A DNA stretch of 64,000 nucleotides, taken from Acidibrevibacterium fodinaquatile (lineage in GTDB: Bacteria; Pseudomonadota; Alphaproteobacteria; Acetobacterales; Acetobacteraceae). Below are positions 34,798-41,116 of the stretch, one piece after another. How positions within the stretch are numbered: the stretch's first letter is position 1; each line of letters begins with the position of its first letter. The stretch is taken from NCBI RefSeq assembly GCF_003352165.1, contig NZ_CP029176.1:1736001-1800000 (forward strand). The letters are read 5' to 3'. The notes below the pieces were generated by a model. That model saw only the letters and a list, made by a program, of their open reading frames with translations. It was not told where the DNA came from and did not search any database. The position numbers and the translations under genes were made by a program.

Positions 34798-36783
34798 TCA
34801 GCCAGCGAGGAGCATGAGCGAGCGCCCCGCCACTTCGAGCCATCCGGCGGCGGTGCCACGCCGGCGCGGCGCCGCGGTATCGACGAGCACCCGCCATCGC
34901 CGCCCGTCCGTGATCTCGGGCAGTTGCACCCAGACCGGCGCACTGCCGGCGTGGGCAACCAGCAGTGCCTTTCCGGGCGCGTCCGCGATCAGCGCGACCA
35001 GGGTGCGCCGGTCGGGCTCCTGCCACAGCGCTGGGGTCATCGGCGCGCCCTCTGGCGTGCGCCAGGCGATCTCCGCATCCGTGACCGCCGCCGCGCCACA
35101 CGCGAAGGCGCAGCGCCGGCGAAGCTGCAGCAGCCGCGCGGTGAAGCGGAGCAGGGCGCGGTCCATGCCCGCCCAGTCAAACCAGGATATCTCATTGTCT
35201 TGCGCATAGGCGTTGTTGTTGCCGCGCTGGCTCCGCCCGCACTCATCCCCCATGCCGATCATCGGCGTCCCGCGTGAGAGCAGCAGCGAGGCGAGCAACG
35301 CACGCTGATCGGCGGCTCGCGCGGTGCGGAGCGCGGGGTCGTTGTGCGGCCCCTCGACCCCGTGATTCCACGACCAGTTGCTCTCCGCCCCGTCGCGCCC
35401 GCCCTCGCCATTGGCGTCGTTATGCTTTTGCGCATACGAGACGAGATCGGCGAGGGTGAACCCATCATGCGCGGTGATGAAATTGACCGAGCGGGTGAGC
35501 GCCCGCCCGCGTGCCGCGAAGATGTCGGCCGAGCCGCAGAAGGCGGTTGCAAGCGCCCCCACCTGGCCCGGATCGCCGCGCCAGAAGCGGCGCAGCGTGT
35601 CGCGGTAGCGATCGTTCCACTCACCCCAATCGGGCGGGAAAGCGCCGAGCTGGTAGCCGCCTGGGCCGGGATCCCAGGGTTCGGCGATCCGCGCCCGGCC
35701 GCGCAGCACGGTATTCGCCTCGATCGCGGCAAGCAGCGGCGCCGCCGGATCGAACCCGTCCTCGCGCCGCCCGAGCACGGTCGCGAGATCGAAGCGGAAG
35801 CCATCAACCCCGGCATGCAGCACCCAACGCCGCAATGCCGCCAACGCCAGCGCCACCACCGCCGGGCGATCGAGCGCCATGGTGTTGCGGCAACCGGTCT
35901 CGTCGCGATAGCGCGACGGATCAGCGGGATCGAGCCGGTAATAGCTGGCATTATCGATCCCGCGCAGCGAGAGAGTGGGGCCGGTTTCATCGTACTCGCC
36001 GGTATGGTTGAGAACGATATCGACGAGCACGGCGATTCCGGCGTCGTGCAGGGCATCGACCGCCGCCCGCACCTCGGCAAAGCCGCCCGGCGCGAGACGC
36101 GGATCGGGCGCGGCGAAGGTCACGGGATTATACCCCCAGGCATCGGTGAGACCGAGAGGCGGCAGATGCGGCGCCTCGATCCGCGGCGTTGGTGGCATCA
36201 GCTCCACCGCGGCAATGCCAAGCCGGCGTAGATAGGCGATGGCGGCAGGATGGGCGAGGCCGGCGAAGGTGCCGCGCAACGGCGGCGGAATTTCGGGATG
36301 GGTGCGGGTGAAGCCACCGACATTGAGTTCGTAGATCGCGCCACCGTCCCAGGCAAAGCGCGACGCCGCCGGCGGCAATGTCGGCGCGGCTTCGACGATC
36401 GCCTTGGGCATCGCCGCAGCGCTGTCGCCGCCGCCGACAAACAGCGAGGGATGCAGCCGGAACGGCCGGTCGAACCGCGTCGCCAGCGGATCGCAGAGCA
36501 GCTTCATGGGATCGAAGCGATGCCCGCGCGCCGGATCAAACGGCCCGGTAACGCGCAGCCCATAACGCACCCCGGGGCCGAGGCCGCCGATAGCGCCATG
36601 GAACACGTCGCCGGTGCGCGCCGGTAAGGCGATCCGTTCGATCTCGCGCGCTCCCGCCGCATCGAACAGACAAATGTCGATCGCCGTCGCATGGGCGGAA
36701 AATACCGCGAAATTGACACCCCCCGGCACCGGCGTTGCACCGAGCGGGTCCGGCCGGCCGGGTGCGAGGGGGTATGCTGTCAT
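34798..36783 (-). CDS. glgX: glycogen debranching enzyme GlgX
   Basis: A GH13 isoamylase-type enzyme that hydrolyses alpha-1,6 branches of glycogen, usually after phosphorylase trimming. The N-terminal carbohydrate-binding domain starts PLGATPVPGGVNFAVFSAHA. Barrel motifs are LVDIVLNHTGE, the nucleophile Asp in VDGFRFDLATVLG, the acid/base Glu in ARIAEPWDPG and FITAHDGFTLADLVSY. The ATG at 36783 (MTAYPLAPG) gives 661 residues, close to the E. coli enzyme at 657. An upstream ATG at 36924 would add 47 basic, unconserved residues. No glgB, glgC, glgA or glgP is in the window. Confidence 0.93.
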   Translation of the reverse strand: MTAYPLAPGRPDPLGATPVPGGVNFAVFSAHATAIDICLFDAAGAREIERIALPARTGDVFHGAIGGLGPGVRYGLRVTGPFDPARGHRFDPMKLLCDPLATRFDRPFRLHPSLFVGGGDSAAAMPKAIVEAAPTLPPAASRFAWDGGAIYELNVGGFTRTHPEIPPPLRGTFAGLAHPAAIAYLRRLGIAAVELMPPTPRIEAPHLPPLGLTDAWGYNPVTFAAPDPRLAPGGFAEVRAAVDALHDAGIAVLVDIVLNHTGEYDETGPTLSLRGIDNASYYRLDPADPSRYRDETGCRNTMALDRPAVVALALAALRRWVLHAGVDGFRFDLATVLGRREDGFDPAAPLLAAIEANTVLRGRARIAEPWDPGPGGYQLGAFPPDWGEWNDRYRDTLRRFWRGDPGQVGALATAFCGSADIFAARGRALTRSVNFITAHDGFTLADLVSYAQKHNDANGEGGRDGAESNWSWNHGVEGPHNDPALRTARAADQRALLASLLLSRGTPMIGMGDECGRSQRGNNNAYAQDNEISWFDWAGMDRALLRFTARLLQLRRRCAFACGAAAVTDAEIAWRTPEGAPMTPALWQEPDRRTLVALIADAPGKALLVAHAGSAPVWVQLPEITDGRRWRVLVDTAAPRRRGTAAGWLEVAGRSLMLLAG

Positions 36784-37126
36784 CCCGACCCGCTCGACGC
36801 TGCTGACATGCCATTCCGGCGCTGGACCATGGTGTGCAAGATAGGCCCCGCGTTGGCGGTGACGCAAAACGCCGCACGGCACAGCACCGGCCTCGCGATG
36901 CGAAAGCGCCGCCCGCATCGTCACATTTGATTATATCGCATTCTAAAAAAACATTTTTTCTTCATGAAGAATTTTTTAAATAGGCTGGACGCCAATCCAG
37001 TGATCAATTAGATTTTGGTATATCAGTGCAGAACACGCGGCGCCAACGCCCGTGGGGAGGCGTTGGGGGATGGCAAATTCGGGCGTATTGCCGAAACATC
37101 AATAACCGAAACATCGATAAATCGTC
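36784..37126. promoter_or_regulatory. 343-base divergent control region with an AT-rich island
   Basis: Between glgX and the Rieske gene. Bases ~36925-37025 are strikingly AT-rich for this genome and contain the perfect 14-bp palindrome TTCTTCATGAAGAA (36958-36971), flanked by runs of A and T, plus a short stem CTGGA/TCCAG at about 36986-37000. Two 15-bp direct repeats lie at 37091-37120. Promoters of both divergent genes are expected here, but I cannot assign -35/-10 boxes with confidence. If glgX starts at 36924 the gap shrinks to 202 bases. Confidence 0.45.
37091..37120 (+). repeat. 15-bp tandem direct repeat just before the Rieske gene
   Basis: CCGAAACATCAATAA (37091-37105) is followed directly by CCGAAACATCGATAA (37106-37120), 14 of 15 bases identical. 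The pair occupies the place where a ribosome-binding site would be expected before the GTG at 37127 or ATG at 37136. It may be a regulator-binding site or a simple slippage duplication; further short tandem duplications occur inside the gene. Confidence 0.7.
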
Positions 37127-37807
37127 GTGCGCGAGATGAAACCGAGCGCACGCAGGCGGGGGCGAGACGTGACGAGACGTGACGATAGCGACGACAAGAA
37201 CATCGACAAGAACATCAGCGATAGCGAAGCATGCCGGGGAGAAACTTGCTGGGGGCGCAGGCGTGTCCTCGGTGCTGGGGTTGGCTTGGCCCCGGTGGCT
37301 TTGGCGCCTTGGCTCGCGCGGCCGGCTCGCGCCGATGATCCGAGCGAATTGCATCCGCGGCCCGGCGACCGGCTGGTGTTTCTCACCGGCGCGAAAAAGG
37401 GGCAGATCATCAAGCCCGAGGATCTGCCGCTTGGCGGGCCGCAAGTCCAGGCCTATCCGCAAAGCCCGGACGGTGTCCTGCGCGATGGGTCGCGGCTCAA
37501 TCTGTTGATCGTCATTCGTCTCGATCCCAAGGAAATGAGCCCGACGACGCAGGCCAACGCCGCCGGCGACGTTGTTGCCTATTCCGCCGTCTGCACCCAT
37601 CAGGGCTGCCCGGTGAATGCCTGGTCGGACGAGAAAAAGATGATGGTCTGCTCCTGCCACGGATCGACCTACGATCCGCGTGACGGCGCGAAGCTGGTCT
37701 TTGGTCCGGCGCCACGCGCGTTGCCCGCTTTGCCGTTGAAACTCGATGCTGGAATTCCCGTCGTCGCCACCGGATTTTCCGAGCGGCTCGGGGGTGAGAC
37801 CGCCTAA
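37127..37807 (+). CDS. Tat-exported Rieske [2Fe-2S] protein (AioB-like)
   Basis: A 226-residue protein (GTG start; ATG at 37136 possible). An unusually long hydrophilic n-region of ~43 residues leads to a twin-arginine signal (GRRRVLGAG, then a hydrophobic core ending ARPARA). The Rieske domain has CTHQGCPVNA and CSCHGSTYDP, complete ligands (Cys-His plus Cys-His) with the two disulfide cysteines. Spacing and the tail after DPRDG resemble the small subunit of arsenite oxidase more than the bc1 Rieske protein. It is followed after 70 bases by the PQQ dehydrogenase gene. It may carry electrons from that enzyme in the periplasm (inference). Confidence 0.88.
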   Translation: MREMKPSARRRGRDVTRRDDSDDKNIDKNISDSEACRGETCWGRRRVLGAGVGLAPVALAPWLARPARADDPSELHPRPGDRLVFLTGAKKGQIIKPEDLPLGGPQVQAYPQSPDGVLRDGSRLNLLIVIRLDPKEMSPTTQANAAGDVVAYSAVCTHQGCPVNAWSDEKKMMVCSCHGSTYDPRDGAKLVFGPAPRALPALPLKLDAGIPVVATGFSERLGGETA

Positions 37808-37877
37808 GCCTTGGTCCCGCCGCACGCGCGGCGCGGACATCATGCGTGCCGAACAAAACCAAAAGGGAGACGCCAAG

Positions 37878-39599
37878 ATGTCAAAATTACTGTCGAGCAC
37901 CTGCCTTGCCGCGACGCTGGCGATCGGTCTCGCCGGCCTCGCGCACGGCGCCGATTACACGCCGGTCACCGATGCCAGGCTCACCAATCCCGAGCCGCAA
38001 AACTGGCTGATGACGCGCGGCAATTATCAGGGCTGGAGCTATAGCCCGCTCGATCAGGTCAATAGCAGCAATGTTCGCGGCCTGACGCCGGTGTGGACGT
38101 TTTCCACCGGTGTCGATTCCGGCCATGAATCGCCGCCGATCGTCAATAACGGCGTGATGTTCGTCTCGACGCCCTATGCCCAGGTGATCGCGCTTGATGC
38201 CGCAACCGGCGATGAACTCTGGCGCTACAAACGCAAGCTCCCCGAGGGCTTCAGCGCGCTGCACAACACCAATCGCGGCGTCGCGCTGTATGGTGATCGC
38301 GTCTATCTCGCCGGGCTGGATGCGGTTCTGGTCGCGCTCGATGCCCGCACCGGCAAGGTGGCTTGGGAAACCAAGGTCGAGGACTGGAAGACCGGCTATT
38401 ACATGACGATGGCGCCTTTGGTGGTGAAGGGTAAGATCCTGGTCGGCGTCGCCGGCGGCGAATTCGGGGTGCGCGGCTTCGTCGAGGCGTTCGATGCCGA
38501 TAGCGGCAAATCGGTTTGGAAAACCTACTCAATCCCCGCGCCCGGCGAGCCCGGCAGCAACACCTGGGAAAAGCCCGATACTTGGAAGACCGGCGGCGCC
38601 AGCACCTGGATGACCGGCAATTATGATCCGACGACCGATACGGTGTTCTGGGGTACTGGCAATGGCTCGCCCTGGTTTGGCGATCAACGGCCGGGCGATA
38701 ATCTCTATACGTCTTCGACGCTCGCGCTCGATGGCGCGACCGGCAAGCTCAAAGGCTATTTCCAATACCAGCAGAACGAGGACTGGGATTGGGATGCGAT
38801 GAACGCGCCGATGCTGGTCGATTTCCAGAAAGATGGCGCGACCGTCAACGGCCTGCTCTCGCCGCAGCGGAATGGCTATCTCTATTGGCTGCAACGCAAA
38901 TCCGATGGCGGCATCGGCTTCCTCAAGGCCCAGCCTTATGTGATGCAAAACGTCTTCAAAAGCGTCGACGCAACCACGGGCCGCCCGGTGATCGACATGG
39001 ACCACAAACCGGGCACCGGAAAAATGGCGCAATTCTGCCCCGGCCTCTGGGGCGGCAAGGATTGGCCCTATGAATCCTACAGCCCGAAAACCGGCATGGT
39101 CTATATTCCGTCGAACGAAAACCACTGCAACAAGTTCGAAGGCAAAGTCGAGGAGCGCGTGCCCGGCCAGTGGTGGACCGGGGTTGCTGTCCCCGATTTC
39201 CACTTCAGCGTCGATCCGAAAGCGCCGTTCTATGGCGAGATCAAGACCTATGACGTCAATACCGGCGCGCCCGGCTGGCGCCAGCTTTACGCGCATTCGA
39301 TGATGTGGGGCTCGCTGCTTTCGACCGGCGGCAATTTGGTCTTCGGCGGTGGCACCAATGACCGCGAGTTCCGCGCCTATGACGCGACCACCGGCGAGGA
39401 GCTCTGGCATTCGCGCACCAATTCGGCGATCATCGCGCCGCCCGCGAGCTATGAGGTCAACGGCGTGCAGTATGTCGCGGTGCAATCGGGCTATGGCGTC
39501 GACGCCGCCTATCAGGAGACTTTGCTCAGCGAACTGCTCGGCTGGCAGGCAGACGTGCCGCAGGGTGGCGTGGTTTGGGTTTACGCGTTGAGCAAGTAA
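37878..39599 (+). CDS. PQQ-dependent alcohol dehydrogenase with lanthanide-type Asp
   Basis: A 573-residue periplasmic quinoprotein with a signal peptide (residues 1-24, LAHGA) and the eight-bladed propeller of methanol/ethanol dehydrogenases. No C-terminal heme domain (no CxxCH). Aligned by eye to MxaF, the metal/PQQ ligands are E195 (GGEFGVRG), N262 (GTGNGSPW), catalytic D304 and R331 (SPQRNGYLYW). D306, two residues after the catalytic Asp (WDWDAMN), is the extra ligand that marks XoxF/PedH-type lanthanide enzymes; calcium enzymes have Ala or Ser there. The adjacent Cys pair that normally precedes NRG is absent (A127-L128). GGGAG precedes the ATG. The alcohol substrate is unknown. Confidence 0.9.
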   Translation: MSKLLSSTCLAATLAIGLAGLAHGADYTPVTDARLTNPEPQNWLMTRGNYQGWSYSPLDQVNSSNVRGLTPVWTFSTGVDSGHESPPIVNNGVMFVSTPYAQVIALDAATGDELWRYKRKLPEGFSALHNTNRGVALYGDRVYLAGLDAVLVALDARTGKVAWETKVEDWKTGYYMTMAPLVVKGKILVGVAGGEFGVRGFVEAFDADSGKSVWKTYSIPAPGEPGSNTWEKPDTWKTGGASTWMTGNYDPTTDTVFWGTGNGSPWFGDQRPGDNLYTSSTLALDGATGKLKGYFQYQQNEDWDWDAMNAPMLVDFQKDGATVNGLLSPQRNGYLYWLQRKSDGGIGFLKAQPYVMQNVFKSVDATTGRPVIDMDHKPGTGKMAQFCPGLWGGKDWPYESYSPKTGMVYIPSNENHCNKFEGKVEERVPGQWWTGVAVPDFHFSVDPKAPFYGEIKTYDVNTGAPGWRQLYAHSMMWGSLLSTGGNLVFGGGTNDREFRAYDATTGEELWHSRTNSAIIAPPASYEVNGVQYVAVQSGYGVDAAYQETLLSELLGWQADVPQGGVVWVYALSK

Positions 39600-39634
39600 A
39601 CGCGCCAATCTTTCCAGGCGCCCGGCGCACACCA

Positions 39635-39680
39635 ACCAGGCAAAGACCAACCGCCCATCGCGGCGGTTGGTTTTCCTGGT
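39635..39680 (+). terminator. rho-independent terminator after the PQQ dehydrogenase
   Basis: ACCAACCGCC (39646-39655) pairs perfectly with GGCGGTTGGT (39662-39671) around a 6-base loop and runs into TTTT. An outer stem ACCAGG/CCTGGT (39635-39640 with 39675-39680) extends it. It lies between the dehydrogenase and the next gene on the same strand, so part of the transcript may stop here, setting a higher level for the dehydrogenase than for the downstream gene. Confidence 0.82.
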
Positions 39681-39710
39681 CTTACCCGCCGCTTTTAAGG
39701 ATGATCCATA

Positions 39711-40196
39711 ATGGTATTTGATGGTCCCGCGACGGCATGCCGCACCGCTCTCACTCGGCGCCTCGCGCTCGCCGCGCTGGCATTGACGTTTGGTGCGGCG
39801 CCAGGGGTTCCGGGATGCGCGCGCGCGGAAGAGCCGTCGGCTATGCTTGCGGAAAGCCCGGCGTATCGCGTTTCGGTCGAGAATGTCACTGCCAAGGTTG
39901 GCACGCATGCGGTGATGCACGCGATTTTACGGCCGAAAGCGGGCTTTCGGATCTTGAAGGGGTACGAGAACCGTATCGCCCGGTTTTCCTCGGCCGATGA
40001 CGGGGTCATCTTCGATGAAAAGATGGTGCGTGGCCACCTCGAGAATGACAGTCTGGTGTTCGATATCGGCGTGACGCCGACCAAGCCCGGCAGCCATCCG
40101 ATCAACGGCGTCTTCCGGGTGGGCTACATCCAGGGCGACAGCGATCTCTCGATGGTTTCGCTGCCGCTGATCGCAAATGTCACTGGCACTGAGTAG
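39711..40196 (+). CDS. small exported protein linked to the PQQ dehydrogenase
   Basis: A 161-residue protein with a signal peptide that contains two Arg before the hydrophobic core (TRRLALAALAL) and a likely cleavage after ARA near residue 39. The mature ~120 residues are strand-rich (YRVSVENVTAKVGTHAVMHA, VFDIGVTPTKPGSHPINGVF) and resemble, loosely, the N-terminal periplasmic domain of DsbD-type proteins, but have no cysteine pair. I do not know its function; a chaperone or electron-transfer partner role for the dehydrogenase is plausible. AAGGATGAT precedes the ATG. Its last 15 bases, including the stop, are duplicated in tandem. Confidence 0.78.
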   Translation: MVFDGPATACRTALTRRLALAALALTFGAAPGVPGCARAEEPSAMLAESPAYRVSVENVTAKVGTHAVMHAILRPKAGFRILKGYENRIARFSSADDGVIFDEKMVRGHLENDSLVFDIGVTPTKPGSHPINGVFRVGYIQGDSDLSMVSLPLIANVTGTE

Positions 40197-40662
40197 ACTG
40201 GCACCGAGTAGAACGGGGCTGAGATCGTAACATCACGGGCGCGCCGACGTCGTGGCGCTGCAGGGATAATGGCGAGGGCCGTGACTCGTAATATATAAAT
40301 AAATATATCCAATCAAGCCGACATCCCTGTCGAAAACGTTTCAGATTTTTTGCGATGCCGATTGCAATGATTGGCAATGGTGATTGACAGATCACAGCCA
40401 GTGGCGTTGAATACTGTCCGAGAAGAGTGGTTCCGCGAGAAGGAGCGCGCAGCCAGGAAGAAACGGCCCAGGCGTCAATCGCCCGGGCGGCGTCGGGCTC
40501 GATGGCACCGTCGCCTTTCATCCGGGTCAAGCGGGACGTCTCGCACAGGCTTGGTTACCTCTTCGCATCGTGCGCAAGGCCCAACAACCGAAAACGAGAT
40601 CCGGGAGGATCGTCGCCCTGAGCGGGCGGGTATTGTTTTCACAGCGTCAAGGAAATTAGCCC
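40197..40662. other. 466-base intergenic region before the molybdenum enzyme genes
   Basis: It begins with the tandem copy (40197-40211) of the preceding gene's last 15 bases. It then has an AT-rich stretch at 40288-40315 made of TA-rich repeats, and a possible promoter -35 TTGACA at 40384-40389 with a weak -10 18 bases on (TGAATA). Open frames over 40371-40703 are not recognised and overlap the next gene. The leader from ~40420 to 40662 may contain regulatory RNA, but I see no known riboswitch. Confidence 0.4.
40384..40413 (+). promoter_or_regulatory. possible sigma-70 promoter for the molybdenum hydroxylase genes
   Basis: TTGACA (40384-40389) is a consensus -35 box. The best -10 match at 18-base spacing is TGAATA (40408-40413), which is weak. 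The site is 250 bases upstream of the start, leaving a long leader. Low confidence. Confidence 0.25.
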
Positions 40663-41115
40663 ATGATCACGCTGAGCGTGAACGGACAGGAGCACAAATA
40701 TGACGGCGATCCGTCTTTGCCCCTGCTCTGGTTCCTGAGAGACGAAGCCGGGCTACCCGGCACGAAATTTGGCTGCGGCGAGGCCCTTTGCGGCGCGTGC
40801 ACCGTGCATGTCAACGGCGAGGCGGTGCGTTCCTGCGCCGTGCAAATGTCGGACGCCGCCGGCAAATCGGTGGTCACCATCGAGGGACTCGACCCGCACG
40901 GCAACCACCCGGTGCAGCGCGCCTGGCGCGCCGTCAACGTGCCGCAATGCGGCTTCTGCCAAGCCGGGCAGATCATGCAGGCCGCAGCCCTGCTCAAGCA
41001 AACCCCGAACCCGACCGATGAGCAGATCCACACCGCGATGGCCGGCAATATCTGCCGCTGCGGCTGTTATCAGCGCATCGAAGCCGCGGTTCGCATCGCC
41101 GCGACGGGAGTGTGA
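40663..41115 (+). CDS. [2Fe-2S] subunit of a molybdenum hydroxylase (IorA-like)
   Basis: A 150-residue small subunit of the xanthine oxidase family, closest in design to isoquinoline 1-oxidoreductase alpha. The plant-type ferredoxin cluster is held by [17 protein letters not shown] (residues ~37-53) and its partner Cys near residue 58. The second cluster has CGFCQAG near 96 and [10 protein letters not shown] near 130. It passes electrons from the molybdenum centre of the next gene's product. There is no signal peptide; if it is exported, it must travel with the Tat-carrying large subunit. Only one base separates it from the large-subunit ATG. Confidence 0.93.
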   Translation: MITLSVNGQEHKYDGDPSLPLLWFLRDEAGLPGTKFGCGEALCGACTVHVNGEAVRSCAVQMSDAAGKSVVTIEGLDPHGNHPVQRAWRAVNVPQCGFCQAGQIMQAAALLKQTPNPTDEQIHTAMAGNICRCGCYQRIEAAVRIAATGV

Positions 41116-41116
41116 T

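Noticed and set aside
40769-41116. N-terminal extension of the molybdopterin subunit overlapping the iron-sulfur subunit
   Set aside because: The overlapping region is clearly coding in another frame for the [2Fe-2S] subunit. The ATG at 41117 gives a proper Tat signal at the N-terminus.
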